The notes beneath the pieces are model-generated. The model did not search any database. It saw nothing but the letters and a program-made list of their open reading frames with translations, and was not told the DNA's origin. From Hemicentrotus pulcherrimus (Eukaryota; Echinodermata; Echinoidea; Camarodonta; Strongylocentrotidae): a stretch of 64,000 nucleotides of DNA. A program made the position numbers and the translations under genes. Positions 35,899 to 46,545 of the stretch are shown piece by piece. The stretch is taken from assembly GCA_003118195.1 (NCBI GenBank), contig BEXV01000157.1:176751-240750 (forward strand), in the 5' to 3' direction. Position 1 is the first letter of the stretch, and each line of letters opens with the position of its first letter.

Positions 35899-36225
35899 AT
35901 GTCCCCAAAAGTGATTGCTCAAAAGCCATCATTTTCGGAATATGAAAAGGAATGGTCCGATAGCATGGCACATTTAAGTACCTACGACTGCATCATTTGT
36001 ATTATTTTTGTTAAATTGGGTGTTCAAGAGAAGAAAAAGAACAAGATATTCGATGAAAGCTTCTTACCACTTTGCCAAAGGATATTTGCACAAAAACTAA
36101 ACATCGTTAACTGCAACAGAAGAGTTGTTGTCACTGTTTGCCTTCTAATACTTATCGCTTGTCTTGTGTCTTTGCAAATACTTTCTATTCACGTGATGAA
36201 TGTTGAGTATCAAGGCTTCCTCTGA
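35899..36225 (+). CDS. hypothetical small protein with C-terminal membrane segment, 108 aa
   Basis: ATG with A at -3 opens a frame starting MSPKVIAQKPSFSEYEKEWS and ending in TGA. Residues about 40-70 are hydrophilic and lysine-rich. NCNRR then precedes a hydrophobic stretch, VVVTVCLLILIACLVSLQIL (about 76-95), and a 13-residue tail. This layout resembles a tail-anchored protein or the membrane-anchor exon of a type II protein. AATAAA occurs about 105 bp after the stop. It lies between the two inverted TTAA-bounded elements. No family is recognised and no splice evidence is present, so a chance frame is possible. Confidence 0.3.
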   Translation: MSPKVIAQKPSFSEYEKEWSDSMAHLSTYDCIICIIFVKLGVQEKKKNKIFDESFLPLCQRIFAQKLNIVNCNRRVVVTVCLLILIACLVSLQILSIHVMNVEYQGFL

Positions 36226-37511
36226 CCTAGAATCTCCACTTTTAGAGTTAAGCATACATGAGTGTCATACGTAGCTCGTGCAGTGATAAATTATGATGTT
36301 AAAGTGTTGGGAGCCCCGAATTCGCAAAACAAATAAACAAATTTAATGGCAAAATTTCACTTTAACTGTACCATAATGTAAAAGTGGATGTCACTCACTT
36401 CTGCACACCCCCCCCCCACCTAAAAAAGGATAATTGAAGACAGATATTGATAAAAGAAAACATAATCTGGTTTTTCTGTTGAACGCAGAAAACCTCAATT
36501 ATGTATTCTTTCATCAATATTCGACTTCAAACACATATATTTTTAAGAACTTCGCAGATAGTGTCTTAACTGACATCCTCTTTGACATTATGATACAATC
36601 TAATTGAAATTTTGCTATCAAATTTGTGGGCTTCCAACACTTTAGAGGGGCTTCAGACAATGTTGGTATTTTGAATAGCAAGGTTTTATACTTTGAACAT
36701 TTACTGTTAAAGGGCGAAATCCGGGGATGTCTATTATTCAATTCAAATTCACATAACTACGATTGAATTAAAATGTATTAAATTATGTTATTTTTAACAG
36801 ACATATATCAATGCAGTTAATAACACGATAAACTGCCTCCCAAGGTATCTTGAAAAGCAATCATATCGATAACAGGGCAGGAAGAGAAATAGATTACTAC
36901 GAGATCAAAAATAGAGACAGCAGACACATACAGTAGAGTTATTAGCAACCTCTTTCTTTTTTATATTGTTAAGTAGCGTCGCCCATGGCCGTACTTTAAT
37001 TTCTTTAGCGACAGAATAAAAGAGCCAATAATTAAGGTACATTTGTAACAGTAATTGATATGGAGATAAATAACTACTTTACAAATCAAGATGTAAATGA
37101 TATTATTTATCATGCAAAACACCAAAAAATGAAATCGTGATGTTATTTGCCATTAAATAAAAGTATACTACCCAAAATATACAATTTAGTTTTAGATTAA
37201 ACTCATAAATGAACGCATACAAGGTTTCACAATTTTAAAGTAAATATTCTCTTGCTCATAGTTTAACCACAGGCCACTGTTACATTTCATAACTTCCCCC
37301 TTTTTGTCAGGGAACTCCAAATGCTGAAGGCTAAGTTAATTACAAATGAAATCCTGAAGATTTCCTCTACATTCCATATTTTCTAAGGAGCACTTGAGAC
37401 ACAAATAATGATGAGCCAAGAGAGGGGATACTTTGATATTAACCGCCATCGAAAGATAGTTTGATAAAACGCTAAGAGACAGACGGATAACTTTCATGTA
37501 TCTCATATTTA
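36226..37511. other. AT-rich, no gene recognised
   Basis: No splice-bounded island, inverted repeat or motif cluster was seen. Confidence 0.5.
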
Positions 37512-37872
37512 TTAAAGGGATTGGGTATCTTTTGTTTCAGATTCTAAACAAAATCCTGGACTTAGTTCATGCTGCAATCATAATTACAAACCTTTAGGTC
37601 AGTCAGGAATCCCATGACCTTTACAAGCCGATCGCCTGTCTGATTATCAAGATATTTATGATCGGAATTCGAAATTTCCCAACGGTTTTTTTAAAGACTA
37701 CAGTCTATTGGGGAAAACGAGTATGGTAAAACCTTTCACTTAAAGATGTTTACTTTTTTAGGAATCTTTTTAGGGCTTCGAAATGACACCATTTCACAGA
37801 TACTGATAACACGTGGGGCCGTGCACCTCAAATTTGTTAAACTGGAAACATTGTCAAACAATATGCCTTTAA
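37512..37872 (-). mobile_element. TTAA-bounded inverted-repeat element, copy 2 (inverted)
   Basis: It begins TTAAAGGGATTG and ends GCCTTTAA, with TTAA at both edges, and is 361 bp long. It is the reverse-orientation relative of 33665-34050. Shared blocks include AGCCGATCGCCTGT, TTATCAAGATATTTATGAT and GGTCAGTCAGGAA. No coding frame is present. Confidence 0.75.
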
Positions 37873-38752
37873 AGTCTTCAAGATATGCGAGAAAGATCCT
37901 CAAATTTGGAGATGAAGAGTAGTATATAATCCTGATTATACATTAGGATAAGTCTTATACTTAAAGATACTACATTGTATTCAACTTCTTATGATCAATT
38001 TTGATAAGAAAAGTGGATATTTTTTAAGGGCGACTTGGCAATGTGCTCTTAGAATTCAGACAAAATCTAAAAATCAAAATCTCTTTCTTACAAAGTTAAC
38101 TATAGTATTTGCCATAAACTTTGCCTGGATTATTTTCGAGGCAGAAAGAGGTAGATAGGAGAGCTTAAATTGAATAAATAGTTCAAATCATGACAAAGGA
38201 TTTCCAAATTAATCAAATACTTTTAAGAATTCGGTATCGTCGGCGTGACTAGGGTATCATTTTGCATACCAATTTCCGTTACAGAAAGTTTTCTTTAGTT
38301 GGATGCAGATTGCTTTGGCGCATCTAGAAAGTCTGGCTTTCAAACGACCTTTTTGTCGTGTTTTTTATCAAGGCTCTTCAGTTATGCATCCTGTTCTTCG
38401 TGCTAGAAATACTGAAGCCGTATTATTTGTGTAAATACATTTCTCCCACCATTGGCTTCCAATATGAAGGCTGTAAATAACTCTTTGGAGTTCAGTCACA
38501 CTTCTTCCAGGAAAGCGAAGAAGTTTGACGTTTTCTTTTTTCATGGAGGACGTCGCACAGCTTGCTTGTTATATTCTATACTCTATAATGAACTTCTTGC
38601 TTGGTGAATAAACACCCGGAAAGTTCCCGCTTTCTAAAGTTGAGTATTTTCGCATGTACTCGCGCCTCTCCTAAAGTTACCCTCACATCATATTCCGGTG
38701 TGGAGTTACGCAAAAAGCGTGGAAAGACATGCCGCGTTGATCTCTGCCAGGC

Positions 38753-38760
38753 TATAAAAG
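38753..38760 (+). promoter_or_regulatory. TATA-box-like site in GC-rich island
   Basis: TATAAAAG in a GC-rich context (GGCTATAAAAGCG). An initiator-like TCTGATCC lies about 28 bp downstream, an ATG at 38799 opens 27 codons (MKHLNSALRLINVTPRG...), and its stop overlaps AATAAA at about 38878. TATA plus polyadenylation signal within 130 bp could be a tiny transcription unit or part of a retroelement LTR. No LTR ends or target duplication were found. Confidence 0.3.
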
Positions 38761-39099
38761 CGACGCATGGGTCTCTTCTGATCCGGACACGGCTTGCCAT
38801 GAAACACCTCAACTCTGCTCTTCGATTAATCAATGTTACGCCCCGGGGATGCACGGATTCGGGCTCCCCTTTGTCCAAATAAATACTTTATCATCATCAT
38901 CCTCATCTCACTTTGGACATCGGTGATGCAGAGCTCATCTCCTTGTCAATACGCCGGTATTATATCATCCTCATCATCACGGCTGAATAGCATGGATAAC
39001 TCGTTCTTTTGAAGATGCTCAATGATGAGCGTAACGAAAGCCGGGTGGGCCGTCTACGTTGCAGCAGTGCCGTGCATGAGTCTCGTGTCTTACTTTGTC

Positions 39100-39426
39100 T
39101 GGAAGGGAGAAATTAAGAAAGAATGATAGAAATAAAGATGGAAGAAAAGTGAGAGAAAGATGGAGAAATAGATATATAATAAGATAGATAGACAGATAAA
39201 CATAACTTTTAAAGTGATGAAGAAGGTAGAGAATGATTGAAGGAAAGAGAAAAAGTATAAAACAGAACCCCAACAAATAATTATATGAGTACGATTAAAA
39301 AGGAATCACGACTGTGTGCAAATGTGGAGACGGTTGATTGAAACAGGGAAGAGAATAACAGACAGCTAGATTGCAAAGAGATGAAGAGAGAGAGAGAGAT
39401 AGAGAAAGAGAGAGAGAGAGAGAGAG
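39100..39426. repeat. GA-rich tract with AG microsatellite
   Basis: Degenerate GAAAGA-type sequence runs from about 39100. A regular AGAGAG block occupies about 39384-39426. Confidence 0.8.
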
Positions 39427-39539
39427 TAAAACATTAAAAGGAAGATGTTCTAAAAGGAGAACCGGAGAAGGGGTATCATACGTATAAGAAACAAATGACA
39501 TCTTCAAGGTGTTGTTATAGTTAAAAAGAAATCCCATCC

Positions 39540-41835
39540 CGACTTTCCAATCCGTGCTACGGGCACAGCTAGCAACATGGACACCCGACTTACAAAGACA
39601 CCCATCCTAGTCACAGGATCCTCCTGTGGCTTAATTTCTCAAGCCTGGGGGCCCCACCGAAGTGATATATTATGGTTTTCATACCAAGGACTCAATTTTC
39701 GGTATATTTTAGCACCCTGCACGATTGGAGAGGGGATACATGTTTTGTGACAGCGCTCTTACGCCGCGTTCTTCGGAGGCGTTGATGCGGGTGACGCGGC
39801 TTTAATTGCGGGGGATGGTCCTCCCACTGTCTGCGGGATCGACTGTCTTAGAGTCAAGAAAGGACAATAGAATTATTCTCGCTGGATAATTTTTCTTGTT
39901 TACTCTATCAATAATTATGACAAAGACATCCGTCCTTCATGTGAATTAATGAAACCTTAGACGTGTTGAAGTAGCGTTACGAAAGGATTTGGAGCGCAAC
40001 AGTCAATTGCTGCACGAACCAGTTCAAGAACAGCGCGAGAAATATAAGGAAGACTGATCCATACGCCAAAATAATTGTCATTTTTTCATTTAGATACAAA
40101 TAATATCATCATGGTAAATTATACAAATTTAGATGTTTAGTTACTTGAAATTAGCTTTTTCCAAATGTGGACACTAAACAAAATTTGATCTCTACATGTT
40201 AGTGATAATGAAGACAATAACCATCGCCGGTCATAAAAGAATATGTATCATTATGAATTTAAATAACTGATTACATGTGAATATACATTGTAACAAATCG
40301 GACATACAATTAGCTTCAACATTTTTGGAGCTACACTTTGTTTCTAACAATCGCGACATCTGTGTTTGCAGTGTCCTTTGAATGGTAGACTTTATTGTTT
40401 AATTACCAGTTGTGTAGTCAGCCTATACAAACTATATTTTCTTTAATTTTTAATAGGGTAAAAGATGCAACTTAATAATTTGACAAGAATGACGCGAAAC
40501 CCTTACACGCAATTGCCTTCATCAATATTGTATTCATTCCTCTTTTGAATTTAACTTCTTTCTTTTTATTACCGTATATTTTAATATGTAAGAGAATGTT
40601 GTCAGTTTATATTTGAATACAACAAAATTCGAAATATTATAAAATTGTTGTTTAATCATAACAGTAACACGTCATTAACACAAATTGGTGCATCTATAAC
40701 GAAAATCAAGAATATGCTAATCTATGATGGAACTGGGTTGGCGTTTTCTTATTTGTAGGTTCGGGTTTAATATTCACTTGTAAATTCCCAACACAGACTA
40801 ATCGCTCTCTCCCACATTCATTGTAAACCGGTTTACATACACAACGTTTAACCCGTAACTTTGAATACCACAAAATTCAAGATGGAAAGGGGGAGGTAAG
40901 CATTATCCTCAAGCAAGCCACAAGCAAAAACTGCATTTCAATAAAAACAAATTAACTATTTAAGACGTCATAGACATGAATATTCTCGCTCTGCATTTTG
41001 GGGGAATGAAAACTTCCAATGACAGATTACGTTATAGGGCATTATTATTGGGGGTAATTACATGGAATTTATTCTATCACCAACGTTGTTGGCGCCATAA
41101 GTTGGTCCCAATTGTTTGGCGATCACGTGACCTACACTTTTTCAACCTTAGGAGAAAAGATGCGGCAATTTCATCAAACAAAATATTTATTTTAAAAAGT
41201 AATAAGCTCGATGCTGTGCTTGAGATTATGAATATGAATTATTACCGGTCTACACGACATTGTATTTGACATTGTCATTGGCATAGCTTAGACCTTGTTG
41301 ATCAGAAATCATTTCGTTGTTGACGTCGTTGTTTATAAGTATTTTCAATCTTAGTTAAGGATTTTATTTAAACACTCTTGAATAAACAGATTTTGGAGCC
41401 ACACATTGTTGTTTGATTTTTAGGGGTTTCTCGTTTCATGTATTTGAGATTGAATTGAACCAAACAAGAAAAACAATAATTTCATCAACGATTTTATGAA
41501 ATGGGGGACCAATCTATCTAATCAATCGATTTACTTCACTGTTATTGTTAAACTTAAACAAATATCTATTCAGTCAAAAGAAATTAGTCCGTTGCATTTC
41601 ACCCATTCTGTATGCTATTAAAAAAGGACAATTTCTAGTAAATTTTACTCACTGTCGCATAGGGTGCGAAAGCTTATCTTTTTAGTACGTTCTTCTTTTC
41701 TTTAAACTTTTGCATGGATATATGGGGTAGAAAATGTGCGTGTGCGTATGTGTGTGAATTTTTCTTTCAACAGTCGTGTGTCAAGTAGATATTCATTTAT
41801 GTCATCGAAAATATGTCATCGAAAATATGTCATCG
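39540..41835. other. no gene recognised
   Basis: A CpG-rich island at about 39730-39860 lacks a coding frame. ATGGAAAGGGGGAG followed by GTAAGC near 40882 resembles a very short start exon but has no other support. The remainder is AT-rich. A 14-bp unit, GTCATCGAAAATAT, is tandemly repeated about three times at 41800-41838. Confidence 0.4.
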
Positions 41836-41945
41836 AAATTTCTGGCTTGAACGTCACCATCCAAAGGACGCAACTCGGATTCAAATCCATGTTGTTTTGT
41901 GAGTAGACCAGTGAACCGGCCGCTAGACCAGTTCATAACTTTACG
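41836..41945 (-). mobile_element. SINE family B relic with tRNA-like head
   Basis: Read on the minus strand, CTGGTCTAGCGGCCGGTTCA (A-box region) is followed by GGATTTGAATCCGAG (degenerate B box) and GCGTCCTTTGGATGGTGACG. This is the best preserved tRNA-like head of the three family B copies and supports their tRNA origin. Confidence 0.6.
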
Positions 41946-42839
41946 ATATTAAATTTTGTGATAAAAATTCATGACTAGGGAGGAAAAGATTCTCTTGATA
42001 CCACAAGTAAACCACATCTATCAGTAATGTCGCCCTGATCTTCAAAACAAGTCAAATAACCTCAAGGAGAAATGAATGAAATAGTTTTTAAAATAAACTA
42101 AACGTTTTAGAGGCTGAGAATTGAGAGGTGTAAATCCCCAATTTCAAATATTGAATTTCGTTGTTTATTAGGATCATACCCACTGGGGTAAGAAATATCA
42201 TTACTCATATTGCTCATGCTGTTTTCAATTTTCTTTTCTGTGTTTACTCGTTTCATAAGCAACAAATGAGTGAAATTTGATCGAGAAAAATCTATAAAAG
42301 GAGATGAATCAGAAAAAAGTAGAGAGGCCTATAGAAAATTGAGTAGAAGATATGACTGGAATATCCTTGCGGATTTTTCTTCAAAAGAAGGGGATTGATT
42401 TTTTCCTTCACATTAAGAAAATCGAAATGAAAAAGTGCAACGATGATGACTTGACTAAAAGCACACACTTCAAGTTTTCTTCAAAGGCGGCCTTACGAAT
42501 GTCAGGCCATTTTGTGACACTTGTGTCGCAGTTTCGTCTCAAAACCTGACTGAAGGAAGGGGCACAAGTGATTTTTTTTTGTATAGACTGGGGCTAACAT
42601 TTTAAAACTACCTGACGCTGCATACAAATCATTATACAGACTAGGCAAAAGATGGTAAACAAGTAAATTCAACTATAAAGGGATGATTTTAATTTGTGGT
42701 TTCTACCCTGAACTGAATAAATTCACCTTCCTTCTTTGAATGTCATTGGCGCGAACGCTGTCTTTTTACATTTTCTTTCTCCCAAACACTCTTGCAAAGC
42801 CGACGGCGTACCGAGTGAGGCCTGACCGACCATGTTGTC

Positions 42840-42990
42840 ATTTTGGCTCTACTTCTCTCTCTCTTTCTCTCCCCGCCCTCCACCAAACTTCTCCTCCTTT
42901 CTCTTTCTCTCTATCTCTGTTTCTCTCCCTCTCTAATTCCATCTCTAACACCCTCTCCCTCTCTCCCTTCTTTTCACTTTCTCCTTATTA
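42840..42990. repeat. CT-rich tract
   Basis: TCTCTCTC and CCCTCTCT runs give Ser/Leu-rich spurious frames. It directly precedes the candidate start exon at 43041 and could be a pyrimidine-rich 5' UTR or promoter. Confidence 0.8.
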
Positions 42991-43040
42991 TCTAGCCTTT
43001 CACTGGTCCCCCTTCATCCCGTGCCTGCCTGCACCGAACC

Positions 43041-43079
43041 ATGGGGCAGCATTCATGTTCGTCTCATGTTTGCAATGAC
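43041..43079 (+). CDS. candidate first coding exon
   Basis: An optimal start context, ACCATGG, opens thirteen codons (MGQHSCSSHVCND) that end at a perfect GTAAGT donor in phase 0. A pyrimidine-rich leader precedes it. A Gly at position 2 could allow N-myristoylation, but position 6 is Cys rather than Ser/Thr. The next phase-0 acceptor with a coding-like frame is at 46307, 3.2 kb downstream; linking them is speculative. Confidence 0.3.
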
Positions 43080-43096
43080 GTAAGTAGTATGCAAAT
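43076..43096 (+). promoter_or_regulatory. CRE-like and perfect octamer motifs
   Basis: TGACGTAA (43076-43083) and the full POU octamer ATGCAAAT (43089-43096) lie five bases apart in a GC-rich island. The CRE-like motif overlaps the candidate donor site at 43080, so only one reading may be meaningful. Confidence 0.3.
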
Positions 43097-43574
43097 CAGC
43101 TCGTGAGGTGGGTGACCGATCGGTTGTTCGATGCACGAGCCGAAGCGCTCCCGATTCGGACAGTGAACTTTTCTCACTTTTGAAAGGCATTTTGCCTTCT
43201 GTCTCGTTTTTCTTCGTTCTTCCAATCAACGCTATACAGATTGGCTTTCCCTCCGTTTCTTTTTCTCCCGGAATAAAGAAAAACAAAGTTGAACATTCGT
43301 TTTAGTTTTCAAAGTCAACGAGAGGATAGAATAAAGGGGTATCGACGGGATTCTTGTTTTAGCACTCCCGCAGACAAACAGTCACCAGAGGATAAAAAAA
43401 AAGAAATCTAATCTTCGCAAAAAAAGTTTATTAACTTCAGGTTGCAAAAAGTGTACACCCCTTTTTACCGTTTGGCGTCCGTCCTCGGCGTCCATAGTTG
43501 ATGAAATGGCGAAAAGTTATACATCTCAAAAACTAGGAAGGTGAAAGTGTTACAGAGCGTACTAAACAAAAGAT

Positions 43575-43641
43575 GTGAGAGAGAAAGAGAGAAACGGAGA
43601 AGAGAGAAGGGGAGAGATAGAGAGGGGAGAGGGTAGAGAGA
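43575..43641. repeat. GA-rich microsatellite
   Basis: GAGAGAAAGAGAG and GGGGAGAG runs. Confidence 0.8.
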
Positions 43642-44319
43642 GCTATTGTTACCTTGGTAAGTTGCGTTCGAAAAGTCCTTATGATTTCTTTATAGCTTTT
43701 CTACTTTTATTTAATCTGATGTATGGCATCACCCAAGATTGGGCTTCTTAAGGGTGGATAATGACGGAAGACACCTCTAAAATTAAACAGACAAAATAAA
43801 AATACAAAAACAAAAGTGTTGAATGAAGGATTGTTTTGTAGGGGAATTATAGCTTTAGGTAATACGTATCTTACGTGGGTATAGAAACGTAGGCAATGAA
43901 ATTACTCCTCATTTATAGAGGACGTAACTATTCTGCACGTCATTCATTTAAAATGACTTCAGTTCTTGGGGCGTGTGATCTTTTTTGGAGAACAAAAATG
44001 GAAATTGAGAGGAAGCATAATTTCATCTGCTTTCTAAGTTAAGTTCCGCGCGAATGTGAAATAGATAAACAGCATAACAACCCCTCATTCGACCGTGAAA
44101 CCGTGCTTGGAATGAAGAAAAAACAGACAAATAGATGGATTCTTGCCAGTGACCAGGATTCAATTACATCATACCAAATCATAAAGAATCACAAAATAAT
44201 GTTTTTGTAATCCAATGAATCTGCAGAGTTAAGTGTAACTATTAAATGAAGTAAATGCAATTTTTTGATTTTGCAATTACACCATGGTCGATAGGAATAT
44301 TTCTTTTTAAGGCGACTAT

Positions 44320-44468
44320 TATTACAACTACTACTACTCTACGACGGCGACGACGACAACAACAACGACTTTGGTGACGACGATGACTACTACTTCTACT
44401 ACTAATAATACTATTTTTACTTCTGCTAATTCTATTATTACTACTTCTTCTACTGTTACTACTGCTAT
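44320..44468. repeat. ACT/ACG triplet repeat
   Basis: Degenerate ACT, ACG and AAC triplets, resuming after the inserted element at 44622. Confidence 0.8.
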
Positions 44469-44621
44469 CAGTGGCGTACGCAGGATTTTTTTTCAAGGGG
44501 GGGGGGGCGGGGGTTAAAATCAAAAGGAGGGGGTTTTCCNNNNNNNNNNNNNNNNNNNNNNNNNNNNNNNNNNNNNNNNNNCCCCCCCCCCCCCCCCCCC
44601 CCCCCCCTGCGTATGCGCCTG
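44469..44621. mobile_element. TIR transposon ends (hAT-like), interior lost in assembly gap
   Basis: The left end is CAGTGGCGTACGCAGG. The right end, reversed, is CAGGCGCATACGCAGG, matching 13 of 16 bases. G- and T-rich sequence follows the left end and a 26-base C run precedes the right end. Flanking octamers ACTGCTAT (44461-44468) and ACTTCTAT (44622-44629) match at 7 of 8 positions, like the 8-bp duplication of hAT elements; the surrounding ACT repeat makes that weaker. The 42 N at 44540-44581 hide the interior, so the true length is unknown. Confidence 0.65.
44540..44581. other. assembly gap, 42 N
   Basis: A run of N is flanked by G-rich sequence on the left and a 26-base C run on the right. 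A single further N is at 53999. Confidence 0.99.
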
Positions 44622-46012
44622 ACTTCTATTGCTACTACTACTATTACTACAAGTTATGATTTCCCGGGTATATTAAACTTTGAAATTGCGTAAAGCATGA
44701 CTTGTATTTTCAAAAGAAACAGAGACGTGGGCTACTATAATGTAAATTCGAAAGCTGAGAAGACCTGGCATTAATGTGCAGGAATATTGGTGCTTTGACC
44801 CTCGAAAAAAACTCAGCTACCATTAGAGGCTTTTCATTGCCTGTTAACCTATTGAAGTTGAGCTTTTACGAAAGACAAAAGCACCCATATTCCTGAAAGT
44901 GTATGCGCGTTCTCCTCACCTTTTGGAGACGTTATACCTAATGGTTTTGTGCATGTCTTGGAACTTCATATTAATCCCCTTTCACATCATTTCTAAGAGA
45001 TTCTAGGGGGAGGATAATCATTCTTAAAAGAACTTTCTTTGCGTTTTAAAATATTGGAGTTGGGATTTTTCTTCTTCTTCTAAGATAATGCAAAAGATCC
45101 TTCATTATTTTAAGCACCGTAAAAAAAGTCCAGCGAATTTATGCCCGGTCTCCACAGCTTTTCGAACGTATGATATGTTTGTCCATGTCCTCAAAAGTTA
45201 CATTTTTACGCAATTTCATGCGGCGAAATATCGAGGGAATAATCATCTTTCTATTCTCTGCAGTCGTTGATTATTTCGGGGATGGAGCGGGAGAATAGCC
45301 TCAACTTTAACGATGCTCTTGTCTCTTGCAAACAGCTTTAATAAATCATACTATTGAAAGTTAATTAGGACGATTGCTTATGAAAGCTTGTAGGTGAAGG
45401 GGGGCCCTGACCCCCCCCCCCTACACACACAGACACACACTCGCCCACATCGCTGTTAAACGTTTCTATATACCGTCCTCATGCAGTTAAATTCGATTTT
45501 CATTTGATTTGGGACGTTATTTTGAATCAGAGGAAATTGTAACGCGATGATATATCCTTTACCGCAAAAGATTTATACAAAAGCAAAAGTAGTATAGATG
45601 AATAAAAAATAAGAAATGACCTAATAAAAGCTATCCATGGAATTCTTTGGCTAATAACTTGTTACTACATTATGTGTGCGTGCTTGGTTTAGCAAAATAC
45701 GTCATGGTAACGTTCGCACATAACAAGGCCTACGCCCTATACTGTCATTATTACTAACACTTTCACTACCTATTCTAGTTAAAATTGACAGCCAAATAGC
45801 TCATTCATGTGTTTGCAATGCACGTGTACAATATTATCATTGAAAACTAGTAACTTCTGACTAATAAACGATTAGTAAAGTGATGGATGGACTAGTTAGT
45901 GTAGTAAAAGTGAAGTGACATACAGAGTCGTTGTATTTTGAAAGTCGCTGTATTGGTTTTGTCGAAGTTTTCTTGTTTTGCATTGTGGTCTTCTCACCGT
46001 GTACTGGTGAAC

Positions 46013-46135
46013 ATGATTAAGATTCTTGTTGACAATCACACGTGCGTCAATAGTTGCTGCGTTCCAGATGGCAGCCCTTCCTGTTTATCAGAGGGTTGGA
46101 ATCTCCTGTTTGTTCCAAAATGCTGTAAACTATAG
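46013..46135 (+). CDS. short six-cysteine ORF, 40 aa, unrecognised
   Basis: The frame starts at ATG and reads MIKILVDNHTCVNSCCVPDG, then SPSCLSEGWNLLFVPKCCKL, then TAG. The cysteine spacing is C-x3-CC-x7-C-x12-CC. There is no signal peptide from this ATG. The frame is open upstream to 45913 through a hydrophobic stretch without ATG, so it could be the second half of an exon. I do not recognise a cysteine-framework family, and a chance frame is likely enough to keep confidence low. Confidence 0.2.
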   Translation: MIKILVDNHTCVNSCCVPDGSPSCLSEGWNLLFVPKCCKL

Positions 46136-46306
46136 AAGCATGGTCTTTACTTGCACGTCACTGTTTTATAGTTAATGTTACACCTTTATGTTACTGTATA
46201 CACCTTCACCTGCTGTCATAACACATCCCATCTCAGTATAGCTTGGAAAAGCTGTTTCAGGGATTACCTTATCGCGTCTCAAGTAACTTTAATGTCTATT
46301 GCACAG

Positions 46307-46390
46307 GCGTCATTTGTTGACGAAAGACTACGTCAGCAACTGGCACAGTATTTGACGCGCCGCACGACAGTGACTATGAGCACGAAGTGA
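46307..46390 (+). CDS. candidate terminal exon
   Basis: After an acceptor-like ATGTCTATTGCACAG a phase-0 frame encodes ASFVDERLRQQLAQYL and TRRTTVTMSTK before TGA. It is GC-rich and helix-like with balanced codons. No AATAAA follows closely. It could pair with the phase-0 donor at 43079, but intermediate evidence is missing. Confidence 0.3.
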   Translation, partial: ASFVDERLRQQLAQYLTRRTTVTMSTK

Positions 46391-46439
46391 TTGCAAAATG
46401 AATAGCGCAAACATTGCGTTGAATTAGTTATTGTCTTCA

Positions 46440-46545
46440 TATTAAGCTAGATTAGTGCGTTATAAATGACGCATCTTCTGCTACTGGCATAGCAAAATCA
46501 TGCGTCATTATTGCTCTACATTAACACTATCCAATCTAATGTGTG
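46440..46545. repeat. nested inverted repeat
   Basis: AATGACGCA (46465-46473) and TGCGTCATT (46501-46509) form an outer 9-bp pair, with TGCTA / TAGCA as an inner pair. TAGATT and AATCTA near the edges pair weakly, suggesting a worn MITE or cruciform-forming sequence. Confidence 0.4.

Noticed and set aside
39295..39537. 80-codon minus frame with long Ser/Leu run
   Set aside because: It is a translation of the AG microsatellite at 39384-39426.
44471..44659. Open frame running through the N gap
   Set aside because: It exists only because N, poly-G and poly-C are read as open codons.
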